Below, one piece after another: positions 9,301-17,010 of a stretch of DNA of 64,000 nucleotides. Position 1 is the first letter of the stretch, and every line of letters begins with the position of its first letter. The stretch comes from Spirosoma endbachense. Lineage in GTDB: Bacteria > Bacteroidota > Bacteroidia > Cytophagales > Spirosomataceae. Below the pieces are notes generated by a model that saw only the letters and a program-made list of their open reading frames with translations, ran no database searches and had not been told where the DNA came from. The stretch covers positions 7,238,914 through 7,302,913 of the forward strand of contig NZ_CP045997.1 of assembly GCF_010233585.1 (NCBI RefSeq). The letters are read 5' to 3'. The position numbers were made by a program, and so were the translations under genes.

Positions 9301-9539
9301 AGAATCTGAATAACATCCCAAATGTTATTACGCCCAACAACGACGGGAAAAATGATGTTTTCAATATCGGCCTGTCGGGCATGAAAATGGTGATTTATAA
9401 CCGCTGGGGCCGACGGGTGTTTGACGCGTCACCTTATCAGAATGACTGGGGTGCTAATGTTGAAAATGGCGTCTATTATTACCTGCTCACAACCCCCACC
9501 GGAACCCAGTGCAAAGGATGGCTACAAGTGCTTCAGTAG
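6318..9539 (+). CDS. secreted beta-propeller/PKD protein with gliding-motility C-terminal domain
   Basis: 1073-aa extracellular protein. Residues 1-20 form a signal peptide. An N-terminal DUF7948-like region (~24-240; FVQNRGQW, VLYHDLYPGIDLRLY) is followed by a series of SBBP-type propeller blades (~245-690; repeated SPDGSKLLYATFLGG and TDFPVTAGAYQ motifs), a PKD domain at ~770-830 (CTPLTLTFQNTSS), a second PKD-like domain at ~925-990, and a CHU_C / gliding-motility-associated C-terminal domain at ~1000-1073 (NVITPNNDGKNDVFNI, IYNRWGRRVF). The last domain is the type B signal used for export by the type IX system. Role probably surface adhesion or binding; no catalytic site is seen. It ends one base from the convergent DoxX gene, with no room for a separate terminator. 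Confidence 0.9.
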   Translation: MPRFYSLFLFICLFTTSLRAEPVAFVQNRGQWADEVRFRAEIPGGYLYLKANALHYVFYDGAILSSHHTPTAGQPMSDQIPGHAVEVRFEGANAASQIETSHPSPTIRNYLTGKHPVGNVSAFSEVLYHDLYPGIDLRLYAYYQTLKYEFIVHPGADPAAIRLAYSGASRVRMDNEQLVVETSLQSITESRPYSYVSQNGRAIEVAAHWQLDTDQNTTTVRKAGFRFPNGYDKTQTLTIDPELVFSSYSGSYSDNWGMTATYDTDGNLYSGGIVFGPDFPAITGAFQAKFSGEVDVAVLKFSPDGSKLLYATFLGGKQAEVPHSLIVNNRGDLVIMGSTSSTDFPVTAGAYQTKTQLGTPASYSFATTTSIEFNNGSDLFISILSPDGKQLKASTFVGGASKDGVGASLTTGIHGDGISFRNYGDDLRGEVIVGPDDDVYVASVTESTDFLAAALPITGSNQADAVVFRLSSDLSQLRWSSRMGGSGYDKAHSLKLTASGSLYVCGVTTSLDLPASTDALKSKLESTIHVDGFVARFDNQKIARMTYLGTEAEDIAYLLDIDPDGNPYVFGSTRGKYPVTTGTYQNAGSSQFIHALDPNLAKTIFSTVIGSGRSTPDIAPTAFLVNECGNIYLSGWGGVVNVRTGFNTSSNTTGLPVTKEAYKKTTNGSNFWVALLERGAKSLLYATFVGSDAIGRGDHVDGGTSRFNKQGVIFHAVCACGGTNFPATAQAWSKTNNSTNCNNLAFKFDVDRLRAGFDTYRGTEKGVITGCTPLTLTFQNTSSGGKQYQWLIDGQVVSTDTAKTSYVFTKAGQYLVKIRAYNPLTCQRVDSVQQLITVNPANFQISPDTTICPDASALLRASGATKYAWSPADGLSSTTIANPMASPKQTTTYTVDMTNEFGCVTRKSVTVSTDASFRPDFTVQVGEDCNQAAQLTFVNNTKNADRYVWQLGNGDTVRTPIPENYQYNQSGQYTITLTASRNGCSLSATRTISVENLNNIPNVITPNNDGKNDVFNIGLSGMKMVIYNRWGRRVFDASPYQNDWGANVENGVYYYLLTTPTGTQCKGWLQVLQ

Positions 9540-9540
9540 A

Positions 9541-9888
9541 TTAAGTATATTGATAGGCCCACCAGATCAGGAGACCCTGTATGGGTAATCGTGCCCAGCG
9601 CAACCAAACCGGAAATTTCCGAAACCGGCTGGCGGTAGCCATATACACATTGGCCGGAAAGACGGCAATGAGCAACAGAATCAACCCCCAGGCCGATAGC
9701 GAACGGGTTGCCGGAAAGAGTAATCCAATACCCAATAGTACTTCAGCTACGCCACTCAACATAACCAGCATGCTATGCGCCGGAATATAAGGCGGCATTA
9801 TGCTGAGATAGGTTTTGGGATTTATAAAATGATTCAGTCCAGCAGCGATGTAAATAATGGCCTGGATGTAAAGGCTTAGGTTATTCAT
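9541..9888 (-). CDS. DoxX family membrane protein
   Basis: 115-aa integral membrane protein with four predicted transmembrane helices (~5-20, 42-60, 66-84, 98-113). The conserved core AAGLNHFINPKTYLSIMPPYIP and the VLLGIGLLFPATRSLSAWGL segment fit the small DoxX/DoxD-like group. Function of these proteins is unsettled; some are linked to thiosulfate or disulfide redox chemistry. Start ATG 9886-9888. It ends one base from the converging secreted-protein gene, so read-through antisense transcription is possible. Confidence 0.82.
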   Translation of the reverse strand: MNNLSLYIQAIIYIAAGLNHFINPKTYLSIMPPYIPAHSMLVMLSGVAEVLLGIGLLFPATRSLSAWGLILLLIAVFPANVYMATASRFRKFPVWLRWARLPIQGLLIWWAYQYT

Positions 9889-10023
9889 TAATCAAACGGT
9901 TTTGCTGCGGGACGGGTGAATTGTATCGATTTCTCCGGTATAAACAATAAACGATAAATGAACGAATAAGGATTAAACCTTTATTGACAAAGCACGTCCA
10001 AGTAGCACAAAACAACAAAACTG

Positions 10024-10326
10024 ATGAACGCAAAGGGAATAGTAGTGGCCGTTGCAGCGCTGTTTTTGTCTGTTGGTGCTTATGCTCAAAGTCAGCCAGA
10101 AGCGCCAAAAAGTAAACACAGGCTGACCCTTAACGAACGGAAAGCAAAACGGGCGGACATAAAGGGGAAACTCGCAAAGATGACACCTGAGGAGCGGAAA
10201 GCCTTTAAACAGGCGCACCACGACCGGATGCAGGCCCGCCTGAACGCTATGACACCCGAGCAGCGCGCCAAAGTACTGGAACGTCGGCGTCAGCACAAAG
10301 CGCAAAAAGACCAGGAAGGAAAGTAA
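10024..10326 (+). CDS. small basic secreted protein
   Basis: 100-aa protein with a clear signal peptide (AVAALFLSVGAYAQ, cleavage after ~22). The mature part is almost entirely charged helix: NERKAKRADIKGKLAKMTPEERKAFKQ followed by a related MTPEQRAKVLERR, so a heptad-like element carrying M-TPE-R is repeated twice. This resembles short periplasmic Spy/CpxP-like or DUF4890-type proteins of Bacteroidota, which are helical and chaperone-like, but I would not assign a function. A T-tailed terminator follows at 10373-10399, so the gene is a single transcription unit. Confidence 0.72.
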   Translation: MNAKGIVVAVAALFLSVGAYAQSQPEAPKSKHRLTLNERKAKRADIKGKLAKMTPEERKAFKQAHHDRMQARLNAMTPEQRAKVLERRRQHKAQKDQEGK

Positions 10327-10372
10327 TTAAGTTGGTTAGGTTTGCTATTACCCCACCGTGACCGAAGCGTGG

Positions 10373-10399
10373 CCTGCCAATTGGCAGGTCACTTTTTTT
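10373..10399 (+). terminator. intrinsic terminator
   Basis: The 16-base palindrome CCTGCCAATTGGCAGG (10373-10388) is followed by a run of seven T (10393-10399). It ends the transcript of the small basic secreted protein. Confidence 0.85.
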
Positions 10400-10429
10400 A
10401 TCGATGACACAGCAGCTATCAAGCTATCG

Positions 10430-11602
10430 TTATTCGACCACGTGCCCAACAAAGCCCGCGCCATTGTCTAAGATCAAACCACCGCGCCGGAATCCAAGCC
10501 CACAGGCTTCTCCTGCGTAAAAAACCCCGGCCTGATAACTATGCCCGGTGGAGTCTTTCGGAAACTCAACGTATTCCTGATAAATTTTCGGGTAATCTCC
10601 GTAGTCACCGTCAACGGCCTGCCATTCGCTGCCATCGGTGTTCAGAATGCGAACATTAGCGCCCTCACGCCCGAACAATACTTTCTCAACGCATACTTTA
10701 TTGACCAGCGGCTTTGTTTCTACTTCCAGCAATAGCGGATGATTTGGGTACAATTCCCACAGAATTTTCAGGATGTATTTCGATTGAAAAAGTAGTGTAT
10801 AGGCAGGATTCAGGATCAAGGCCAGGCGTTTACGAACCAGATCCGTCAAAATCTCTACAAGTTCGGGTTCGTCTTCGGCGATTGCTTCCCAGGGAATCAG
10901 TTTAAACCAGAAATCAAGCTTTTCGAACTGACCATTCTTCGGATTTTGCCAGAAAATACCTTCCTCATCCGAAAATTCGACGCTATCAATAAAATCGAAC
11001 TCAACCTCAAAACCAGCCTCACGTGCGGCTTCGCCAAGCAGGGCGACGTTGGCATCATCTTCGGGGAAGTCGCGCATGGCCGATAATAACAAGGTCGGTT
11101 GCAGGTCCGGATTCAAGGCAAGCAGCTCTTCAAACTGGCCCGTAAGCGTTTCAAAAACAGCATTGAACTGATGGCTTTCGTCAAAACCATTGGCCCGAAG
11201 GTGAGCATATTGCACCACCGCCGTTTCGGGCAAACAGGTTGCGGTATCGGCGTTGAATTCGATCAGTTTAATGGGTTGGCCATCAATTCCACCAGCTATG
11301 TCAAAGCGACCATACAAATGAATGTTCCGATCATCGTCCCACGATAATTTTATCAGCTCGACCAGATTAGCCGGAATGCCAAGTTCAGCAAATCGGTTCT
11401 GATCGATAACATGCTGCCCGGCGGCAATGAACATCTCGAATAGTTCATTAGCCGCTTCATAATACGCATCTGCTTCGGCAGGCGTTACAAGCACTACCTC
11501 ATTGGCTAAATAAGGCAATGTATCCTGCCCGAGCATCCAGTCCCATCCCAGATTGCGGAGTTGTACATCGGGTGAAGCAGCGAGTGATTTGAGCGAAATC
11601 AT
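10430..11602 (-). CDS. glutathionylspermidine synthase-like ATP-grasp ligase
   Basis: About 390 aa, the length of the stand-alone synthetase family (GSP_synth; E. coli YgiC/YjfC type) without the amidase half of bifunctional Gss. Visible family motifs are IKLIEFNADTATCLPET (~110), FDFIDSV, DFWFKLIPWEAI, the ATP-grasp region LLEVETKPLVNKVCVEK and VLFGREGANVRIL (~325). The family joins a carboxylate to an amine using ATP, but the substrate of the YgiC branch is not known. The frame opens at 11626, but ATG 11602 (MISLKSLAAS) is preferred because it avoids overlap with the divergent hydrolase gene. Confidence 0.85.
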   Translation of the reverse strand: MISLKSLAASPDVQLRNLGWDWMLGQDTLPYLANEVVLVTPAEADAYYEAANELFEMFIAAGQHVIDQNRFAELGIPANLVELIKLSWDDDRNIHLYGRFDIAGGIDGQPIKLIEFNADTATCLPETAVVQYAHLRANGFDESHQFNAVFETLTGQFEELLALNPDLQPTLLLSAMRDFPEDDANVALLGEAAREAGFEVEFDFIDSVEFSDEEGIFWQNPKNGQFEKLDFWFKLIPWEAIAEDEPELVEILTDLVRKRLALILNPAYTLLFQSKYILKILWELYPNHPLLLEVETKPLVNKVCVEKVLFGREGANVRILNTDGSEWQAVDGDYGDYPKIYQEYVEFPKDSTGHSYQAGVFYAGEACGLGFRRGGLILDNGAGFVGHVVE

Positions 11603-11661
11603 GGAAGGAGTCAAGTAAGTTGGCAAAAAAGAATGCTTTCTGTGTGCAAAGGAACTACTCT

Positions 11662-12660
11662 ATGGCCCGCCTGCACCTTATTTTCGTTGGACTGCTTTTT
11701 ATGCTGACGACCGGTAAAACTCAAGCACAATCAGTGCCAAAATCTGCGGTACCCGTCATTTTTGATACGGATATGGGGCCAGATTACGACGATGTTGGTG
11801 CCATTACGATCCTCCACGCCCTTGCCGATAGTGGTCAGGCCCGGATTCTGGCCACGATTGCCAGCACGAAGTACCCTAAAGTTTCGCAGGTATTGAGCGT
11901 GCTGAATACGTATTTTCATCGGCCGAACATTCCCATTGGCGTACCCAAAGGTGAGGCTGTTACCGACAAAGACACGCAGCACTGGTCTGATACGCTGGTA
12001 GCTCATTATCCGCACGCCATCCGGTCAAACAATGAGGTTCCGGATGCAGTGGCGCTCTACCGACAGATTCTGGCGAAGCAGCCCGACCGGAGCGTTACCA
12101 TTATTACGGTTGGATTTCTGACTAATCTGGCTAACCTGCTCAATTCAAAACCCGATCAGTATTCCAAACTTTCGGGAAAAGAATTGGTATCGAAGAAAGT
12201 GAAGAAGGTCGTTAGCATGGCGGGCAAGTTTCCGAGCGGCCGGGAATACAATGTGTTCAGAGATACGCCAGCCTCAAAAATTGTCTTCGAAAACTGGCCA
12301 ACATCCATGTTGCTAAGTGGTTTCGAGATCGGCCAGCAGATTCATAGTGGTTTACCGTTAACGCAAAATAGCCGAATCAGAAACAGTCCGATAAAAGACG
12401 TTTTTGCTATTTCCCTGCCCAAAGCGAAGGAAGATAAAGGCGGCCGTATGAGCTGGGATCAAACCGCTGTTCTGGTTGGCATTAAAGGTTATGCACCTTA
12501 TTATACAGTAAAATCGGGTCGATTGACACTAAACACTGACGGTTCCAATGGCTGGGACGATGCGGGTAAAGGGCATCAGCACCTGGTCGTAAAAATGCCC
12601 GTATTGGCGGTTGAAAAAGTCATCAACGATTTGATGCAGCATCAACCCATTAAGCGCTAA
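11662..12660 (+). CDS. exported inosine-uridine type nucleoside hydrolase
   Basis: About 332 aa. A signal peptide (LIFVGLLFMLTTGKTQAQ) is followed by the diagnostic calcium-binding motif FDTDMGPDYDDVGAI near residue 35 and by a second active-site region ending DGSNGWDDAG. The family cleaves the N-glycosidic bond of ribonucleosides, giving ribose and base; export suggests scavenging of nucleosides in the periplasm. An upstream in-frame ATG at 11620 exists, but the ATG at 11662 has AAGGA eight bases before it and gives a proper leader. Divergent from the ATP-grasp ligase gene. Confidence 0.9.
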   Translation: MARLHLIFVGLLFMLTTGKTQAQSVPKSAVPVIFDTDMGPDYDDVGAITILHALADSGQARILATIASTKYPKVSQVLSVLNTYFHRPNIPIGVPKGEAVTDKDTQHWSDTLVAHYPHAIRSNNEVPDAVALYRQILAKQPDRSVTIITVGFLTNLANLLNSKPDQYSKLSGKELVSKKVKKVVSMAGKFPSGREYNVFRDTPASKIVFENWPTSMLLSGFEIGQQIHSGLPLTQNSRIRNSPIKDVFAISLPKAKEDKGGRMSWDQTAVLVGIKGYAPYYTVKSGRLTLNTDGSNGWDDAGKGHQHLVVKMPVLAVEKVINDLMQHQPIKR

Positions 12661-12700
12661 ACCAGAACGGGCAACGGCCATTTAGTGTTATAAAAAAACT

Positions 12701-13111
12701 ATGGCTACCTCCTCGTCTCAACCGACCCTGCTTTTCGACGGCGTTTGCAACCTTTGCAATGCGGCCGTTACATTCGTCATCAATCACGATTCCAAAAAAC
12801 ACTTTCGGTTCGCATCCCTACAATCGCAAACCGGGCAGGACATACTTCGCCAGATCGGTCGCCCAACGGACCAGTTTGACTCTTTCGTATTGTGGGAAAA
12901 TGGCCACTTCCACGAGCAATCAACGGCGGCCCTGCGCGTGGTTCGTCAGTTGTCGGGCGGATGGCCGTTGCTCTACGGATTCATCATTATACCGAAGGCT
13001 ATCCGGGATGCTGTCTATCGTTTCGTTGCCCGGAACCGTTACCGCTGGTTCGGTCGGCGTGATGCCTGTATGCTGCCCACTCCTGAGTTGAAAGCTCGTT
13101 TTTTGGCCTGA
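12701..13111 (+). CDS. DCC family thiol-disulfide oxidoreductase-like protein (DUF393)
   Basis: 136 aa. The N-terminus LLFDGVCNLCNAAVTFVI carries the DxxCxxC signature that names the DCC family, and HFRFASLQSQTGQDIL plus DSFVLWENG and LYRFVARNRYRWFGRR are the other conserved blocks. The two cysteines are thought to form a redox pair, but no physiological substrate is established. It follows the nucleoside hydrolase by 40 bases on the same strand and may share its transcript. It converges on the alpha/beta hydrolase lipoprotein. Confidence 0.88.
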   Translation: MATSSSQPTLLFDGVCNLCNAAVTFVINHDSKKHFRFASLQSQTGQDILRQIGRPTDQFDSFVLWENGHFHEQSTAALRVVRQLSGGWPLLYGFIIIPKAIRDAVYRFVARNRYRWFGRRDACMLPTPELKARFLA

Positions 13112-13135
13112 ACGGCCTATTTTGCCAACCTCTTT

Positions 13136-13990
13136 TTAGTGGCCACTCTCTTCTTTATTCTCCTTTAAAAAATCCAGTACTAGTTTACACAGCATCTCAC
13201 TTTTTAATTCGGGCATATCATGTCCCATGTTCGGGTAAATACACAATTGTCCTTTTTTCAGCGATCGAAATATATCAATGCTATGCTCTAGTTTTATCAT
13301 GTCGCGATCTCCCCGTATAATCAACACGGGTACGGCAATGCGGGAAAGTTTGTCGTCGGAAACTTTAATTTCTCCTGACCACATTTTTTGATTATCCTCC
13401 CAAAACTTAATCCACTTGTCGGGCTGAGGATTTAGGCTCTGATAATGTTTAAGCCAGTCTTTGTCCTCTTTTACGGCCTCTACAGTGTACTCCTTTTTCA
13501 ACGCAATTCCTTCCTCAGTTAGCCCGCTTGATCTGGCATTTGAAGCTCCACTGACAACTTTCTTTATTTTATCAGTTCTATTGGCGGCAAGTAACAAAGC
13601 CGTATTCCCACCCGTACTCCAACCCATTACGTAAGCGCTATCCAGGTGAAGCTGATCAATAAGTACAGAGCAGTAATCGGCTAACAAGTCCCCACTCAAA
13701 CTGTCGGCCTGCTCAGATCGGCCATGTCCTGGAGCGTCCGGTGCTATTACTCTGAAGTGTCTGGCTAATTCTGGAATAATGCCGCTTAGATTTTCAATCG
13801 ATCCAAGCCCCTGGTGTAACAGAAGTAAGGGTACCCCGTTACCATATTCTTCATAATAAATTTTTGTACCGTATATGGTTAGGTATTTTCCATTGTTCGA
13901 GCCATAGTTGACCGATTTTACGGCTTCTTCGGTCTTATTGCAGGAGGCAAGTAGTATACCTATCGCCAGGTAGCACATAAATTGTTTCAT
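13136..13990 (-). CDS. alpha/beta hydrolase lipoprotein
   Basis: 284 aa, membrane-anchored through a lipobox (GILLASC, lipidated C17). The alpha/beta hydrolase fold shows the oxyanion segment LLLLHQGLGS, the DAPGHGRSE turn, nucleophile S125 in VMGWSTGGN, an acid Asp in VLIIRGDRDMI and His in NMGHDMPE. This is the layout of small esterase/proline iminopeptidase-like hydrolases; the substrate cannot be told. Base composition is a little more A/T-rich than its neighbours. Single gene with an upstream gap of 258 bases. Confidence 0.87.
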   Translation of the reverse strand: MKQFMCYLAIGILLASCNKTEEAVKSVNYGSNNGKYLTIYGTKIYYEEYGNGVPLLLLHQGLGSIENLSGIIPELARHFRVIAPDAPGHGRSEQADSLSGDLLADYCSVLIDQLHLDSAYVMGWSTGGNTALLLAANRTDKIKKVVSGASNARSSGLTEEGIALKKEYTVEAVKEDKDWLKHYQSLNPQPDKWIKFWEDNQKMWSGEIKVSDDKLSRIAVPVLIIRGDRDMIKLEHSIDIFRSLKKGQLCIYPNMGHDMPELKSEMLCKLVLDFLKENKEESGH

Positions 13991-14248
13991 AGCCGTATTT
14001 CTCGCTTGAGTTGGTGAAATAATTTCCAGTACAAGAAGTCAATAAATCAGCGCATCTTTTGATAAGCGCCCGGCATTTATGAAACTTTAACAGCTTCGTG
14101 TAATCAGGACTTTCGCTCAGCGGTCCACGTGCTCAGACTGTCAAATGGATCTCTTAAAACTCCTCCAGCAGCCTGATTAGGGTAGCGAAGAAACTCTGTT
14201 GGATAGAGACCCATGTAGAAAGATCTGATCAGGTATAGTCTGGTTTCG

Positions 14249-14935
14249 CTAATACTTAGCGTAATGGTCAATGTATAATTTACTGACCTTACCGTCCTGG
14301 AAATGTACCTGTATCTGATCCATTTGATCAGGACCGGTTGAATAACCGAAATACCATTGCGGTGATTGGTTCATGCCCGAATCGTAAGCAGCAGAGAGGT
14401 TTTTAGTCAGCAAGGAAATGTATTCAAACTTGTTCGTATACGCTTTTAAGCTTCTGATACTGGCTAGCTTTTCATACAGAGACGAAACAGGATCACCCAC
14501 CCGCACCGATGAATTGGCAGCTTGTTTTTCGGGCCATTGAGTAAGTTGCTGGCCACTGTTTAGATAGATACCTTTAACCGCTTGCCCTTCAATAGTAATT
14601 TGTACCCCTGAGTCGGTTCCTGGCTTTTGATCCAGGAGAATATATTGATACAAAGGCAGCCGTTCCTTCAGTGTCGTGAGTTCAGAAAAAACGTTATTGA
14701 CTACGTTCAGGTAGGTAACCCCCTTCGTTTGCTGAAGTGCCTGAATTTTAGGATATACGGTTGCTGCTTCTTCGTCAATGGCTATGCCTAAATAATTACC
14801 GCTTTTGACGCTATCACGGGTGATTCGATAGGGTTCGGGTTCTGGGCCTGTAGTCTCGGGCGTAACGGAAGGTTCCATTTGGCATCCATAAACAAGGGTC
14901 ATTGACAGCAGGAATCCAATAAAATTAGTTCTCAT
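14249..14935 (-). CDS. hypothetical lipoprotein
   Basis: About 228 aa from the ATG at 14935; an upstream ATG at 14965 would add ten residues before the leader. The leader FIGFLLSMTLVYGC is a lipoprotein signal (C18). The mature protein starts with a Pro/Glu/Thr-rich linker and continues as a mixed alpha/beta region with RVGDPVSSLYEKLA, which resembles the start of SmpA/OmlA-like repeats, and a C-terminal VHFQDGKVSKLYIDHY strand pair. I do not assign a family. Monocistronic by appearance. Confidence 0.6.
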   Translation of the reverse strand: MRTNFIGFLLSMTLVYGCQMEPSVTPETTGPEPEPYRITRDSVKSGNYLGIAIDEEAATVYPKIQALQQTKGVTYLNVVNNVFSELTTLKERLPLYQYILLDQKPGTDSGVQITIEGQAVKGIYLNSGQQLTQWPEKQAANSSVRVGDPVSSLYEKLASIRSLKAYTNKFEYISLLTKNLSAAYDSGMNQSPQWYFGYSTGPDQMDQIQVHFQDGKVSKLYIDHYAKY

Positions 14936-15046
14936 GAGTTTGGGGGTTGTAAAGGACCGACCCACTTACCGCATTATTGGTTGTAATCTCCGATAGAAAT
15001 CTGGCCGTGCCAGCCACGGTAGACCCGATTGGTAGTTGCAACTAAT

Positions 15047-15250
15047 TTAGAAAAGCCAATAGTCATGAAGTCTCCATTGTCTTTGGAGAAGAGGTTTTAC
15101 CGTGAACCGGAAATCTTCAGAAATCGAGAGGGCTATCACATTGCCTGCCTTAACCACCATAGGTAGTTCATACGGATAGTGATCAGTAGCCTGACAATCG
15201 TCAATGAATGAACGAACGGTACCTACTGAATACTTATACTCGTGCAGTTG
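15047..15250 (-). other. possible coding remnant beyond glpD
   Basis: Between glpD and the lipoprotein gene the minus strand stays open for 67 codons without a usable early start; the only ATG leaves 37 codons. The translated stretch looks protein-like (YELPMVVKAGNVIALSI, EDFRFTVKP) and codon choice resembles real genes here. It begins inside the glpD end in another frame. It could be the tail of a decayed gene or chance; I cannot name a family. Confidence 0.2.
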
Positions 15251-16889
15251 TTACACGTTCAGCTGTTAGCCCAGCCTGCGTTCTGAATGAACGGAGTAAA
15301 GTCTGATACGTCTCGATCTGTTCCGATTGATACTGACTACTCCAGCCTAATTCGGTAGCCATCAAACCGGCAACCAGAGGGGCTATTTGGGCTGTCAGCT
15401 GCCAGTCCGACAATTCGAGCCGCCAGCGTCGGGCCAGTACATCGCGGAGTGTTACGGCCATTTCCTGCTGCACCTGATAAACAACCTCGGCTCTAATAAA
15501 GGGCTGGCTTTGGGTAAGTTTCTCGCCTAGACCAGGGCGTTCAGCAGTAAGTTGAGCCACACGTTCAGCCCGATCGCCATAGGTTTGCATCAGATGCTGG
15601 CAAACATCAGTTGGGAGATTATAGTCTTCCTGTAACACCTGCCAATCCTCAAAGCGATACGTTTCGCCCCCAACCAGGTAATGAAGTTCTGTCGTACCGA
15701 TGGCTGGTTTATTCAGCAGTTCGCCCACGCGGTCAATAGCATCCTGCGCCATCAGGCGATACGTTGTCCACTTGCCACCCAGTAAACTCAACAGGCCCGA
15801 TTCGGAATCATGCTCAACTTCATGGTCGCGCAGGAGCGTTTTTGTATCGGCACGGCTACTCACAATCAATGGTCGGATTCCGCCAAAACCAGCCTGAACC
15901 TGATTTTTATCTGGTGTTTTGGCCAGATAAGGGCGTAAAGTATCGAGCAGATAATCAACCTCATCGGCCTCAAGTACGGGCTCATGCTTCAGGTCCGTGT
16001 AGTCATTGTCGGTCGTGCCAACGAAGACCTTGTCGCCAAATGGAATGGCAAACACAACGCGCCCGTCGGCCGTTTTTGGAATCAGTATGGCACAATCGCT
16101 CTGTAAGGTTTCGCGAGGCAGCACAATATGGACGCCTTTGCTTGGCCGAATGCGCCGGTCAAGGGCCGGATTGGCTAATAAACGAATCGCATCAGAAAAA
16201 GGCCCGGTGCAATTCAGAAAAAGCGTTGCCCGGATCGGGAATGTCTCGCCCGTTAACTGATCCTGCACAATGGCCCGTGTTAGTTGCCCATTTTCTCGCT
16301 CAAAATCCGTTAAAGAAAGGTAATTGACGACAGCGGCACCCGCTTCATCGGCAGAATGAGCCAGTGCAAGCGCGTAACGGGCATCGTTAAACTGGCCGTC
16401 ATAATAGAGAACAGCGCTATGCATTTGGGGTGTCAGCGTCGGCATTTTATCGAGGGCTTCGGCTTTGTTCAGCCAGCGTCCTTTAGGAAAGCTGTCATGC
16501 CCGGCAAAGAAGGCATAAAGCGCCAACCCGATGGACATATACATACCCTCGAACCAACTGAACACGGGAGTCAATAAAGCCAGGGGATGCGCTAAATGAG
16601 GAGCATTACGGATTACAGTCCGGCGCTCGGCCAATCCATGCCGAACCTGTTTTAATTGTGCCAGATCAAGTTTTTTAATTGCCTGTTCCAGATACCGTAC
16701 CCCACCATGAATGAGCTTGGTTGAACGCGACGATGTTTCTCCGGCAATGTCACCCCGATCAATCAGGGCAACGCGGTAACCGCGCAGCGCAGCGTCAAGA
16801 GCGGCCCCGGCCCCACTGGCTCCGGCCCCGATGATGCAAATATCAAATGTCTCCTCCTGCAGCCGCTTCCGATTGTCGTCCCGATTCAT
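15234..16889 (-). CDS. glpD: aerobic glycerol-3-phosphate dehydrogenase
   Basis: 551-aa FAD enzyme oxidising sn-glycerol 3-phosphate to dihydroxyacetone phosphate and passing electrons to quinone at the inner face of the membrane. The FAD-binding glycine motif IIGAGASGAGAA lies at ~19-30, with IDRGDIAGETSSRSTKLIHGG following; GTTDNDY and GGIRPL are further FAD-dependent family blocks, and a C-terminal helical domain starts near residue 400. Length and motifs are normal. An MFS transporter gene lies 121 bases upstream on the same strand. A TATCTTTG element and a 17-base palindrome sit directly before the ATG. Confidence 0.95.
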   Translation of the reverse strand: MNRDDNRKRLQEETFDICIIGAGASGAGAALDAALRGYRVALIDRGDIAGETSSRSTKLIHGGVRYLEQAIKKLDLAQLKQVRHGLAERRTVIRNAPHLAHPLALLTPVFSWFEGMYMSIGLALYAFFAGHDSFPKGRWLNKAEALDKMPTLTPQMHSAVLYYDGQFNDARYALALAHSADEAGAAVVNYLSLTDFERENGQLTRAIVQDQLTGETFPIRATLFLNCTGPFSDAIRLLANPALDRRIRPSKGVHIVLPRETLQSDCAILIPKTADGRVVFAIPFGDKVFVGTTDNDYTDLKHEPVLEADEVDYLLDTLRPYLAKTPDKNQVQAGFGGIRPLIVSSRADTKTLLRDHEVEHDSESGLLSLLGGKWTTYRLMAQDAIDRVGELLNKPAIGTTELHYLVGGETYRFEDWQVLQEDYNLPTDVCQHLMQTYGDRAERVAQLTAERPGLGEKLTQSQPFIRAEVVYQVQQEMAVTLRDVLARRWRLELSDWQLTAQIAPLVAGLMATELGWSSQYQSEQIETYQTLLRSFRTQAGLTAERVTTARV

Positions 16890-16893
16890 GCAT

Positions 16894-16917
16894 CAAAGAT
16901 ACACAGATTTGCTGTGT
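16894..16917 (-). promoter_or_regulatory. glpD promoter -7 element with overlapping palindrome
   Basis: On the minus strand TATCTTTG (16901-16894) fits the Bacteroidota TAnnTTTG element and lies only four bases from the glpD ATG, which would give a nearly leaderless mRNA. Directly upstream and sharing one base is a perfect palindrome ACACAG-N5-CTGTGT (16901-16917), a candidate operator. Confidence 0.45.
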
Positions 16918-17010
16918 CTGCTGGTTAAGAGGTTGTTAAGTACCCGATCATTTTTGGTAAACGGATCTACAGTACGGCAAATAGAGGTTATGCAGCTATG
17001 AATAAAAGCT

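Noticed and set aside
15764..16327. Plus-strand frame of about 187 codons
   Set aside because: Antisense of glpD, rich in Arg/Cys/His/Gln, no domain.
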